Source: Chlorogloea sp. CCALA 695 (GTDB taxonomy: Bacteria; Cyanobacteriota; Cyanobacteriia; Cyanobacteriales; Chroococcidiopsidaceae). From it: a stretch of 52,196 nt of DNA. Shown here in pieces: positions 8,479 through 16,764 of the stretch; the first letter of the stretch is position 1, and every line of letters starts with the position of its first letter. The notes beneath the pieces are model-generated. The model made no database searches, was not told the origin of the DNA, and saw only the letters and a program-made list of their open reading frames with translations. The position numbers were made by a program, and so were the translations under genes. The stretch covers positions 1 through 52,196 of the forward strand of contig NZ_PVWN01000027.1 in NCBI RefSeq assembly GCF_003003885.1. Reading direction: 5' to 3'.

Positions 8479-9885
8479 ATGTTTCATGCTACCCGTCGTC
8501 GTCTGGCTATTTGGTATACCACAGTAACCGCCGTGTTGCTATTGGTGTTCGCCAGTGGCGTATATTTCTATGTCCGTAGTACCTTGATTGAACGAGTTGA
8601 TGATACTTTGCTTCACGTGGTAGAAATAGTCGAACGGAATTTAGTCATTGAGCCATACTACCCTGATGTAAAAAAGTTACACGTTAATGTAGAAGCTAGT
8701 TTTAGAAACAACGCTGATACGGTAGAAGATGATCGCATCGATTTGGAGTGGTTTAACTCTACTGGTGAGTTGCTGTGGTCAACTTTCTCTGAACCATTAA
8801 ATATTCCCATTCATTTCAATTCTACGGGTGAAACTGTCCAAGTTCTCAAGCCAGCAGAATATAACAACAATTCTCGCAATTATTCCCCTTTATTATTGCG
8901 GCAAGTAACCCAGAAAATGCAAGTAGGACAGGAGGTACTAGGATATTTGCGCGTTAGTCATCCTTGGTTTGAAGTTAGTAAACCCGCTCAACAGCTTGCT
9001 ATCGATCTTAGTGTAGGTACGGGCTTGATGGTATTTTCGGTTGCTTTATGCGGCTGGTTTCTTTCGGGGAAAGCAATGGAACCTGTGTTGCTATCTTACC
9101 AACGCCTCAAACAGTTTACCGCCGATGCTTCTCACGAACTAAGAAGCCCGATTACTCTAATTCAAACTAATATCCAAGTTGCCCTAGCAGAGCCAGAACT
9201 AAGCAATTCGTCAAATTCTACTTCTTTGCAGTACAGCCAAAACTTAAAGGTTTTAGAGCGGTTGACTAAGCGCTTAGGTCGATTGGTGGACGATTTGCTG
9301 TTTTTAGCCCGACAAGATAGTGGATTAGTACAACCGCAATTTGCTACTTGTCCCTTAGATGCGTTGCTAGTAGAAGTTGTGGAAGAACAACAGTTACTAG
9401 CAAAAGAAAAAAATATTACCCTGTCTTTAGAACTAATTGAACCCCAAGAAGCAGTGCCAACACCAGAACAACTAGATAGCTGGTTTACACTTTCTGGAGA
9501 TTGGGATCAGTTGGCGCGATTGTTTACTAATTTAATTGAGAATGCAATAAATTATAGTTCCAAGGGCGATCGCGTCCAACTACAGTTACAAAGAATTGCC
9601 ACTACTAGCGAATTAACCCCACTGGCTATGCCTCCTGGGGCGATGCAAGTCAAAATTATTGACAAAGGAGTGGGTATTGCCAGCGCCGATTTACCACGTC
9701 TTTTTGACCGCTTTTATCGCGTAGATCCTGCTCGCAGCCATACTAACTGTAGCGGTTCGGGCTTGGGTTTAGCGATTTCTTCTGCGATCGTCCTCAACCA
9801 TTTTGGTCAAATCAAAGCTACAAGCGTCCTCCACCAAGGTACAACTTTTATTGTGACTTTACCTATACTTTTAGAACCTGCTTAA
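8479..9885 (+). CDS. Sensor histidine kinase (orphan)
   Basis: A 468-residue kinase with an N-terminal membrane helix (about 12-31), a periplasmic domain of about 140 residues, a second helix (about 175-195), a HisKA domain with phosphoacceptor His219 in DASHELRSP, and a HATPase domain with N (NLIENAINYS), G1 (DKGVGIASADLPRLFDRFYR) and G2 (GSGLGLAIS) boxes. It is a standard membrane-bound EnvZ/PhoR-like sensor. No response regulator gene lies beside it, so the partner must be encoded elsewhere. The signal is unknown. The start ATG follows a short leader shared with the divergent glycosyltransferase. Confidence 0.9.
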   Translation: MFHATRRRLAIWYTTVTAVLLLVFASGVYFYVRSTLIERVDDTLLHVVEIVERNLVIEPYYPDVKKLHVNVEASFRNNADTVEDDRIDLEWFNSTGELLWSTFSEPLNIPIHFNSTGETVQVLKPAEYNNNSRNYSPLLLRQVTQKMQVGQEVLGYLRVSHPWFEVSKPAQQLAIDLSVGTGLMVFSVALCGWFLSGKAMEPVLLSYQRLKQFTADASHELRSPITLIQTNIQVALAEPELSNSSNSTSLQYSQNLKVLERLTKRLGRLVDDLLFLARQDSGLVQPQFATCPLDALLVEVVEEQQLLAKEKNITLSLELIEPQEAVPTPEQLDSWFTLSGDWDQLARLFTNLIENAINYSSKGDRVQLQLQRIATTSELTPLAMPPGAMQVKIIDKGVGIASADLPRLFDRFYRVDPARSHTNCSGSGLGLAISSAIVLNHFGQIKATSVLHQGTTFIVTLPILLEPA

Positions 9886-10225
9886 TCGCCACAATCTATT
9901 TAGGTTGGTGGATGGGTAATTGGTAATGGGTAATGGGTAATTGGTAATTGGTAATGGGGAGGAGACAGAATTGCAAAAAGAAAAATCATCACACTTTCGG
10001 CAACGCCTAAATATATTCTATTTAACAAACTTATACGTAGAACAAATGCTTCCTGTGACAGATGCAAGCTGGTAAGATTTTCTCATATTTTAGAATTCGG
10101 CGGTCATATCAATCGTTAATTAATTGACCAGTACATAGTTATATAGCGCTAAACGCCAAAACTTTGAGGGCAATTAACTAAACGATAACTACCGCAAACC
10201 TTTGATAAAGAATTAGGAGAAGTTA
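9886..10225. other. Intergenic region with dispersed repeat
   Basis: No gene is visible. The left part is the tandem heptamer and dispersed repeat at 9914-10006. The remainder is AT-rich leader of the DUF2267 gene, with a good AGGAG site at about 10216-10220. Confidence 0.5.
9914..10006 (+). repeat. Dispersed cyanobacterial repeat, copy 1, with six GGGTAAT/TGGTAAT heptamers
   Basis: Six tandem heptamers (GGGTAAT or TGGTAAT) occupy 9914-9955. They are followed by GGAGACAGAATTGCAAAAAG and then a segment ending CACTTTCGGCAACGC. Much of this block is present in reverse orientation at 36287-36384. Heptamer repeats of this kind are known from filamentous cyanobacteria (short tandemly repeated repetitive sequences). 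Confidence 0.8.
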
Positions 10226-11074
10226 ATGCCAATTCCATTAAGAGAAGATGTTGCCTACATTATTTTAAAAAAGATTAACGAAAGTGGGCAAAAAATGCAC
10301 GAAGTTGGCTTCGATGCTAAAGATTTTATCGGTCGAAGCTTGACTCAAGCTGAACTTTTGGGGCATTTAGATTACTTGAATCAGATGCAATTTATCAAAG
10401 CTGAATTTACTGGTAATGCTTACGCGAACCAAGAAGATGTTCCTGACGCGGTGGATGCTAAAGAATTTGATTTAAGAATCGCTAATTCCTTTGGTGCGCC
10501 AGACGGCCCATTGCCTCATTTGATTACTTTTAAAGCCGCAGAGCTTACTGAAAAAGGACGCAAAATTTTAGAAAGAATGGAGGCAAACCCTCCCGAAGCT
10601 CTCAATGAAGGGCCTGCGGTAGCAATTGCAACCGATGATATGCCTTTTTTAGAAAAAGTAACAATTCGGGGAAATTTAGAAGATATTTTTGATGCTAGAG
10701 ACATTACAGAAGTAGTGTTTCGCACCATGCGAGATATGATGACAAAAGAAGCTTCTGACCGCGTTGCTAGCGAACTCCACGAAATGGTCGAACCCACAGA
10801 AGATAAAGCATTGCAAAATGAAATCGCTGATTTGTGGAACGATACTAACCCCATTACTCGGTTTTTGAGTAGAGTTAGACCACCCTTAAAAATTAAGTCT
10901 GGTACTTTCTTATTTAGGATTAATCAAGAAGCAGGTTTACCTAGAGCGGTAGAGGCAGAAACCATAGTAAAAGCAGTATTTTGGGCAACCAAAGATGAGT
11001 TGTCTGAAGCCCGAATTAAAGAAGTTGCTAGCTTCTTGCCCGATGAAATTCGCCAGTTGTGGAATGAAGCTTAA
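10226..11074 (+). CDS. Two-domain protein with C-terminal DUF2267-like region
   Basis: The 282-residue soluble protein has an N-terminal part (about 1-120) like a small winged-helix or YjcQ-type domain: REDVAYIILKKINESGQ, GHLDYLNQMQFIKAEF and a TEKGRKIL end typical of winged helices. The C-terminal part (about 140-282) carries two DUF2267-like repeats, seen as ITEVVFRTMRDMMTKEASDR and IVKAVFWATKDELSEARIKE, each ending near LPxExxxLWNxx. DUF2267 proteins are common in cyanobacteria and their function is unknown. A strong AGGAG site precedes the ATG. A long hairpin terminator follows, so the gene is probably monocistronic. Confidence 0.75.
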   Translation: MPIPLREDVAYIILKKINESGQKMHEVGFDAKDFIGRSLTQAELLGHLDYLNQMQFIKAEFTGNAYANQEDVPDAVDAKEFDLRIANSFGAPDGPLPHLITFKAAELTEKGRKILERMEANPPEALNEGPAVAIATDDMPFLEKVTIRGNLEDIFDARDITEVVFRTMRDMMTKEASDRVASELHEMVEPTEDKALQNEIADLWNDTNPITRFLSRVRPPLKIKSGTFLFRINQEAGLPRAVEAETIVKAVFWATKDELSEARIKEVASFLPDEIRQLWNEA

Positions 11075-11081
11075 CTAAAAA

Positions 11082-11156
11082 GAAGCATTTATACAAAAAT
11101 AATTTTGCAGGGGTGTAATTATTTTAAGTATGAATGCTTCAGATTATATTTTTTTT
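11082..11156 (+). terminator. Long hairpin with T-run after the DUF2267 gene
   Basis: Bases 11082-11094 pair with 11128-11140 (13 bp with one G-T), then after a small internal loop 11096-11104 pairs with 11117-11125 (9 bp), closed by a 12-nt loop. Eight T residues follow at 11149-11156. This is a strong intrinsic terminator for the preceding gene; the stem is unusually long. Confidence 0.75.
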
Positions 11157-11193
11157 AGTTGGTAACGACAAATAAAAAATCCGAGAGAAAAGA

Positions 11194-11832
11194 ATGATTA
11201 CTGCAAAAATAGTTAGCCTAGTTGCGAAGACTGTATTAATTGGGCTACCGTTAGTAGCGATCGCTCCTAGCGTCAGTGCTAATCCTAAAATGGCAAGTAA
11301 ATTAAAACTTTTGCCTACTACTACCAATCAGCGCCAAACTTCTGCACTCAATCCCCATCCTAGTATTTTCGCCCAAGCTCCCTACAATCGTTCGCAACTA
11401 ATGCTTAGAGAGAGTTTGAGACTAGCAAAACAAGTCCAAAAACCAGCGAATAGCGATGCTGAAAACTCAACACCTAGCCAAAGCGAAGTAAAACCTTGGT
11501 CTGAATCTCAAGAAAATAGAAAAGCTTTAGTTAAAGCTATTAATGGACAATTTAACATCCGGCTGAGAAACCTAACTAATACAGAAGTTACTTACGAATT
11601 AGTAGGTCATACCAATCAGCGCCAATTGACAGGAAATAACAACTTTATGCTAGAAGACTTAGCAATGCCTGTCACTGTAACAGTTTTACGCGAAGATGGC
11701 GGATTAATTAGAGTTACGCCTAAACCTGTCGCACCGGGAATATTAGAATTAAGGTTAGACGAAGCATTAAACCTCGACCAAGACAGGCGCGCTGTGAGAG
11801 TTCGAGAAGGTGGATCGCTGTTGATTTATTAA
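11194..11832 (+). CDS. Exported hypothetical protein
   Basis: The 212-residue protein has a clear signal peptide (basic start, hydrophobic LVAKTVLIGLPLVAIAPSVSA, cleavage near residue 30). A low-complexity linker to about residue 95 leads to a C-terminal domain with alternating polar and hydrophobic strands: FNIRLRNLTNTEVTYELVG, FMLEDLAMPVTVTVLRED, ILELRLDEALN. It is probably a small beta-sandwich acting in the periplasm or outside. I know similar conserved cyanobacterial secreted proteins but no function. The start is supported by a GAGAGAAAAG stretch upstream. Confidence 0.65.
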   Translation: MITAKIVSLVAKTVLIGLPLVAIAPSVSANPKMASKLKLLPTTTNQRQTSALNPHPSIFAQAPYNRSQLMLRESLRLAKQVQKPANSDAENSTPSQSEVKPWSESQENRKALVKAINGQFNIRLRNLTNTEVTYELVGHTNQRQLTGNNNFMLEDLAMPVTVTVLREDGGLIRVTPKPVAPGILELRLDEALNLDQDRRAVRVREGGSLLIY

Positions 11833-12050
11833 GACTATCTTAGCGGGTGCTGCGATCGCTTTAAAGAAATTTTTAGATACTTTAAGGCGATTTTTATATT
11901 GAGGCGTGCTAAACAAGAATTTTGTATAGTTTTGATACACTAAAATTACTAACTAAATTTTTATCATTTGCTATGGTATTAGTTCATTCCACTACTTTAG
12001 GCGCATTTTTCTCTTTACCCCTTGATAGTCTGCTTTCTACTCAAGGTATA

Positions 12051-12545
12051 ATGGTCATGCTCTTAGCAGCCTACGCTGGGGCAATGTGGATGTTTCTTAC
12101 TAGCGCCCCCAAAGTCCACACCATTATGGTGTCAGATATGGAAATTGCTAGGCAATTCTATGAAGGGCTACTAGATTTGCCCGTAGCCGATATACCTCTG
12201 CATTATTACTATAACTACGAGCAATCTTTGGGAGTAACTGCCGGGATTGACCCCTTATATATGTCTGCAAGCCCAGGAGTGTCTAGCGGCAGAAATCTTA
12301 ACGCCCCGGACGGTTTGTGGTATCAGTTGAAAAAAAACAACCAACTGCACGTAATTTCTGGTGCTAATTTGGGCAAAAAAAATCAACAGCGCCATGTATG
12401 TTTTGATAGAGATTGTTTAGAGCAAGTATTGATGCGCGTAGAAGTGCGGGGATTAAAGCACAAAATTCGCAACCAAAAACCCCTGAATTTTTTAGTCAAA
12501 GACTTAGAAGAAAGAGTTATTGAAATGGCGGAAGTGTCAAATTAA
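12051..12545 (+). CDS. Glyoxalase/bleomycin-resistance-like (VOC) protein
   Basis: From the ATG at 12051 the protein has 164 residues. A short hydrophobic N-terminus (MVMLLAAYAGAMWMF) leads into HTIMVSDMEIARQFYEGLLD, the beta-alpha opening of a vicinal oxygen chelate domain, and a later QQRHVCFDRDCLEQVLMRVE segment with the second half of the fold. VOC enzymes bind a divalent metal, but the substrate cannot be told. The ATG at 12051 has an AAGG site six bases upstream. The frame is open back to a TTG at 11922 with another ATG at 11973, so a longer hydrophobic N-terminus is possible. It stands alone. Confidence 0.65.
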   Translation: MVMLLAAYAGAMWMFLTSAPKVHTIMVSDMEIARQFYEGLLDLPVADIPLHYYYNYEQSLGVTAGIDPLYMSASPGVSSGRNLNAPDGLWYQLKKNNQLHVISGANLGKKNQQRHVCFDRDCLEQVLMRVEVRGLKHKIRNQKPLNFLVKDLEERVIEMAEVSN

Positions 12546-12692
12546 ACTGATAAATTGTTGGGCGTTGCTGATTAGATGTATAAACCTTGATGTAGAGATG
12601 TTGCAATGCAACATCTCTTGATTATTTTTGCCCCATGTAGCGCTAAAAGTAATTGCCCAGGTAAAAGGAAACAATTAATTTAGCAATAACCT

Positions 12693-13201
12693 ATGTCCGC
12701 TCATCACCACGAACACAGCCACGCGCCCAAAAATTATAACCGTGCCTTTATTATCGGGATTATTCTTAATGGCGGGTTTGTAGCTATTGAAGCTACCTAT
12801 GGGATTTTTGCAAATTCTCTCGCTCTTTTGGCGGATGCAGGTCACAATTTAAGCGATGTTCTCGGCTTAATTTTAGCTTGGGGGCAAGTATTCTCTGGTA
12901 TCAGAAGTCCACGACTTGCATATTTGGGCAATGAGTACCACTGAAACCGCCCTGACTGTACATTTAGTTATGCCTACGGGGTGTCCTAATGATGGCTTTT
13001 TGACGCAGCTATGCAGCGAACTCCACAACTTGTTTGCTATCGACCATGGGACAATTCAAGTTGAGACAGGCGAATGATGGCTTTTTGACGCAGCTATGCA
13101 GCGAACTCCACAACTTGTTTGCTATCGACCATAGGACAATTCAAGTTGAGACAGGCGATCGCTATTATCCTTGTAGTTTAGCGCCCCATCACCAGGTTTA
13201 A
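12693..13201 (+). pseudogene. Cation diffusion facilitator (CzcD/ZitB-like) gene, internally deleted and duplicated
   Basis: The N-terminus is intact: MSAHHHEHSHAP (His-rich), then FIIGIILNGGFVAIEATYGI and LALLADAGHNLSDVLGL, the first two helices of a CDF Zn/Co/Cd exporter with the HxxxD metal site. At about 12885-12893 the sequence jumps to the C-terminal cytoplasmic domain in another frame (VHDLHIWAMSTTETALTVHL), so roughly half of the usual 300 residues is lost. The end (TIQVETGDRYYPCSLAPHHQ) is genuine CDF, but an 85-bp tandem duplication at 12988-13157 breaks the frame again. As it stands only an 83-residue fragment would be made (12693-12944). The real stop overlaps the neighbouring minus-strand gene by 4 bp. 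Confidence 0.85.
12988..13157 (+). repeat. 85-bp tandem direct duplication inside the broken CDF gene
   Basis: Copy 1 is 12988-13072 and copy 2 is 13073-13157; they differ at one position (CCATGGG against CCATAGG). Since 85 is not a multiple of three, the duplication shifts the reading frame. The low divergence shows it is recent. Confidence 0.9.
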
Positions 13202-14211
13202 GCTTGCAATAACCCTGTCAAAATTGCGGCTGGGCGATCGCTATGGGGCCAAGCAAAGGCATGGGCAAAGGCGGCATCTTGACAAGCTTTGAGTTGTTCA
13301 AAGTCAATGATGTTATGAGTTAGCAAGTTTTCGTACTCAAAGGGCAACCGGACGTTATGCAGCCCTGCGTTGTCGGTACAAATGGCAATATCTACCCCCG
13401 CCTCAAAACAACGGTCAAATACTACTTTTAATTGTTCCATTTGGGACAAAGTTCCGGTTTTAAAGTAGGTAGTTGGACAAACTTCTAAGCACTGCTTACT
13501 TCTTGCTACTTCCTTTAATAACTCTGGATACAATAAAGGGATTTGAATCCCATGCCCGATCCGCATCAAGTAAGGTAATAGTTGAGGGTAGCAGCCGGAA
13601 GAAGTTTCATAAAGATGTCCTGTAGTTTTTACGCCATGCGATCGCGCGTATTCGTATAAACTAATAAATTCTTCTAATCTTTCGCTATAAAGACTGTCTC
13701 CCCCCGCTACATCTATACCGCAGACATACTGTTTGTTGCTAATTGCCAAGTCGGCGATCGCTTTATTTACTTCGTAAGGTAGCTTGGAGTGCATACAAAG
13801 GATTTGGCTTGTAACAATCGGGTACTCTGGAACGCGGCTGGCGATGCCTACAACCTCAACAATCTCAGCCATTTTATCGATTCGCTCCGATTGACTTAAA
13901 TGCTCTGGTGTCCGCAAATAAGGGGTATAGCGTAGTTCTAAATAAGCTAAGTTTTCAAATATATACGCGCCGCGTATTAAACGGTAAATGAAGTAAGGCA
14001 GAGTTTGTACTGTTTGCACGCTTTCTACTAAAGTGTGCAGTTCTAAATACTCCTCTAAAGTATTGCGCGATCGCGTGTAAAATTCCTCAAATCCTGGATA
14101 GTCGGGAAATCTCTCTACTAATTCTGTAGAATGACGCTGAAAGTAACGCCATAAAACTCGAGGTACTACCGAACCGCCTAGGTGACGGTGCAATTCAGCA
14201 TATAAAGTCAC
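13198..14211 (-). CDS. Adenosine deaminase-family protein
   Basis: The 337-residue protein shows the metal-dependent deaminase barrel: AELHRHLGGS (first His pair, as in ADA HxHLxG), GIDVAGGDSLYS, a TTGHLYETSSG segment in the place of the HAGE motif (with the catalytic Glu in HLYE), GHGIQIPLL, and CTDNAGLHN in the place of the SxDDP motif. ADA members hydrolyse adenosine or adenine to inosine or hypoxanthine; the changes around HAGE and DDP mean the true substrate may differ. I place the start at GTG 14211, just before TLYAELHRH; an ATG at 14250 would add a hydrophobic extension. It follows MurT on the same strand with about 80 nt between and may be cotranscribed. Confidence 0.75.
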   Translation of the reverse strand: MTLYAELHRHLGGSVVPRVLWRYFQRHSTELVERFPDYPGFEEFYTRSRNTLEEYLELHTLVESVQTVQTLPYFIYRLIRGAYIFENLAYLELRYTPYLRTPEHLSQSERIDKMAEIVEVVGIASRVPEYPIVTSQILCMHSKLPYEVNKAIADLAISNKQYVCGIDVAGGDSLYSERLEEFISLYEYARSHGVKTTGHLYETSSGCYPQLLPYLMRIGHGIQIPLLYPELLKEVARSKQCLEVCPTTYFKTGTLSQMEQLKVVFDRCFEAGVDIAICTDNAGLHNVRLPFEYENLLTHNIIDFEQLKACQDAAFAHAFAWPHSDRPAAILTGLLQA

Positions 14212-14291
14212 AACAGTTAGCCTAATATTAATTATAATTAATATTAACAAATACCACTTGACAAATTACAGACTATTTATATATTTTTGCG

Positions 14292-15632
14292 TTAAAGGAT
14301 TTTTCGTCCAGTCAATACTTCTCGCACTTCTAACATGGCGGAATAGGTGGGTAAAATGTGCAGAGTTTCATCGGCGGGGGTATGTTCTAAGGCAATAGAA
14401 ATCGCTTTAGGTAAATCTTCTTCGATAATTAGCTGCATATTACCATTGTTAAATTCTGGCTGACTGTAGCGCAAACGCAAAGCTAAATCGTAAACGCGAT
14501 CGCCACTAATGACTAAAATACCGCCTTTTTCAACCAAAGTTTCGGTGTCTACATCCCAAATCCAAGATACATCAGTGCCATCGGGTGTGCGATCGTTTAA
14601 GACTAAAAGTTTAGTTTTTCCCCCAGCGTGGATTACAGCGCGGATAGTTTCATTCATACCTACAGGGTTTTTGGATAAAAGAATTAGTACCCGTTTACCT
14701 CCAACGTTTAGCACCTCAGCGCGTCCAAAAGCGGCTTTGAAGTTATTTATACTATCTGCGATCGTTGCCTGATCTACTCCTAATTCTTGGGCAGCAAGGA
14801 CGGCAGCGACGGTATTGTATTTGTTATACACGCCAATCAATATTTGTTGCCATTGGCTGCTGTCAATGTCTAATTTTGGTTTTGTAAAGTCGCAACTGGG
14901 ACATTTATAATCGCCCAAATGAGACAAGTAAACTCCAGCGTAGTCAAGTAAATGACCGCATTTGGGGCAGTAAATAGAGTCTACAGCATGGGGAATTTTG
15001 TCTAAATACTCTTTGGGTTCCTTTAAACCAAAATACCGGACTTGCTGCGGCAATTGTTGCCCCATAGAGGCAAGAGTGGGATCATCTGCATTGGCAATTA
15101 CTACGGTTTGATTGGGCAATAGTGCGATCGCCTCTCCCCATCGTTTGCTAATTGTATCTACTTCTCCGTACCTATCTAGCTGATCTCGAAATAAATTCAA
15201 GCACATAATTAGGCGCGGTTGGATTGGCTGCAATACTCGGCGTAAAATGTTTTCGTCTACTTCCAAAATTGCGAAGTCTGCGTTTAAAGTGCCTATTAAG
15301 TTGGTATCTTCTAGTAACGCTGTCATTAAGCCATTTTCTAAGTTTGCACCCGCCGTATTGTGGGTTACTCGCCATCCTTGGCGCTCTAACATTGTTTTTA
15401 GCAGCAGCGATGTGGTAGTTTTGCCGTTTGTACCTGCAACTAAAATTACGCCTTGTTTTACCTGACAACTTAGTAATTGTAAGAGGTTGGGTTGAATCCG
15501 CCTAGAAATTTCCCCTGGTAATACACTAGCTGCGCCCAATCGCAAAAGTCGCACGCCAAAGGTTACGGTTTTGGCTATAGATACTGCAAGCCCTAGTTTT
15601 AGCCTATCTACCAGTTTAATTTTTTTGCTCAC
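14292..15632 (-). CDS. murT: MurT-like Mur ligase (lipid II isoglutaminyl synthase subunit)
   Basis: The protein of about 446 residues has a Mur-ligase ATP loop (VAGTNGKTTTSLLL), the NTAGANLENGLMTALL segment and the acidic ILEVDE motif. A four-cysteine zinc ribbon (CPKCGHLLDYAG, then YKCPSCDF), diagnostic for MurT, sits at about 225-260, and a DUF1727 C-terminal domain follows (LLSKNPVGMNETIR, NDRTPDGTDVSWIWDVD). With GatD, MurT amidates the second glutamate of lipid II to isoglutamine; the complex is cytoplasmic. No gatD lies next to it here. I prefer GTG 15632, which has AAGG at good spacing, over GTG 15641. It diverges from the esterase gene at 15734. Confidence 0.9.
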   Translation of the reverse strand: MSKKIKLVDRLKLGLAVSIAKTVTFGVRLLRLGAASVLPGEISRRIQPNLLQLLSCQVKQGVILVAGTNGKTTTSLLLKTMLERQGWRVTHNTAGANLENGLMTALLEDTNLIGTLNADFAILEVDENILRRVLQPIQPRLIMCLNLFRDQLDRYGEVDTISKRWGEAIALLPNQTVVIANADDPTLASMGQQLPQQVRYFGLKEPKEYLDKIPHAVDSIYCPKCGHLLDYAGVYLSHLGDYKCPSCDFTKPKLDIDSSQWQQILIGVYNKYNTVAAVLAAQELGVDQATIADSINNFKAAFGRAEVLNVGGKRVLILLSKNPVGMNETIRAVIHAGGKTKLLVLNDRTPDGTDVSWIWDVDTETLVEKGGILVISGDRVYDLALRLRYSQPEFNNGNMQLIIEEDLPKAISIALEHTPADETLHILPTYSAMLEVREVLTGRKIL

Positions 15633-15733
15633 TGCTTGCACCCTTACTTTTATCTACCGAGGAGTTTCTAGTCTCGCAAAACTTACGCTGCGTCAAGATG
15701 TTATTTTATTGCACATAGACACTAATTTAATTT

Positions 15734-16738
15734 ATGCAGGCATTACAATCTTGGACAAACCATTATCAAGGCTTATTTGATAATGACGCGATTCGATCCG
15801 GGAATTATCCCGAAATTATGTATCATGGGAAACCTAAGCAAAATGCGATCGTTTTGGTACATGGTTTAACCGATTCGCCTTATTTTATGAAAGCGATCGC
15901 TAAAAGGTTTCATGCTATGGGTTTTAATGTTTTATTACCTTTGTTACCTGGGCATGGTTTAAAAATTCCTGATAGTGAAATAGATACAGTAACCTTTACC
16001 CAATGGCAAGATGAAGTCAATTTTGCTGTAGATTGTGCTACAGGTTTAGGTAAACAAGTTTCTATTGGTGGTTTATCTGCGGGAGGAAATCTTGCTACTT
16101 ATAAAGCTATTACAGATTCGCAACATATAAATGGAGCATTATTTTTGTTTGCGGCTGCTTTAGATATCCACAATCCCATTGAAACAGTTTTAAGATTTGA
16201 TAGTTTTTTAAAAGTTGCCTCTTATATTCAAGTCAATAGAAATAAAGATGTAATCGATTTATTTAAAGATGCCTTTAACAAAGAAAATACTGCTAAAAAA
16301 GAGCCTAAGAAAGTTAAAATTCCTCCAAATTTACAAAAGCAATCTAAAGATATTTGGGCAATAGGGAATAATCCTTATCGTTATGTTGAAATGACTTTAA
16401 ATGGTGCGGGACAATTAGCCGATTTGATTAAACAAACTGAAGATTTATATATAGGTAGAGATAAGTACAGCGATATTACTCAGCCTGTGTTTGCGGCTCA
16501 TTCGGAGGCAGATATAGCCGCAGGTATAGAAGAAATTGAGCTATTAATTAAAAATCATCCTTATCCGGGGGAGAAAACAGAATTATTCCGCATTGATAAA
16601 AGCTTAAATGTCGCCCATCCAAGTATTGTGTTAGAAAAAGACATCAAAGTTGATAATGAGATTTTAGAAAAACGTAATCCAGTTTTTAACGAAATGATGG
16701 ATTGTGTGGAAACTTTTATAAATAAGCATTTAATATAG
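15734..16738 (+). CDS. Alpha/beta hydrolase (carboxylesterase / lipase-like)
   Basis: The 334-residue soluble protein has AIVLVHGLTDSPYFM (oxyanion loop), LPLLPGHGLKIPDSE, and a GLSAGG nucleophile elbow (Ser about 120). The acid is probably the Asp of AAHSEAD (about 260) and the His that of NVAHPSIV (about 295). It resembles monoacylglycerol lipase or carboxylesterase of the Est30 type, with a lid insertion of about 60 Lys-rich residues (NTAKKEPKKVKIPPNLQ). The natural substrate is unknown. It is followed after 26 nt by the oxidoreductase gene on the same strand. Confidence 0.8.
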   Translation: MQALQSWTNHYQGLFDNDAIRSGNYPEIMYHGKPKQNAIVLVHGLTDSPYFMKAIAKRFHAMGFNVLLPLLPGHGLKIPDSEIDTVTFTQWQDEVNFAVDCATGLGKQVSIGGLSAGGNLATYKAITDSQHINGALFLFAAALDIHNPIETVLRFDSFLKVASYIQVNRNKDVIDLFKDAFNKENTAKKEPKKVKIPPNLQKQSKDIWAIGNNPYRYVEMTLNGAGQLADLIKQTEDLYIGRDKYSDITQPVFAAHSEADIAAGIEEIELLIKNHPYPGEKTELFRIDKSLNVAHPSIVLEKDIKVDNEILEKRNPVFNEMMDCVETFINKHLI

Positions 16739-16764
16739 TAAACATTTTCAGAAGTTAAAAACAA

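Noticed and set aside
11139-11327. 62-codon minus-strand frame
   Set aside because: It is antisense to the signal peptide of the exported protein gene at 11194, with no ribosome binding site.
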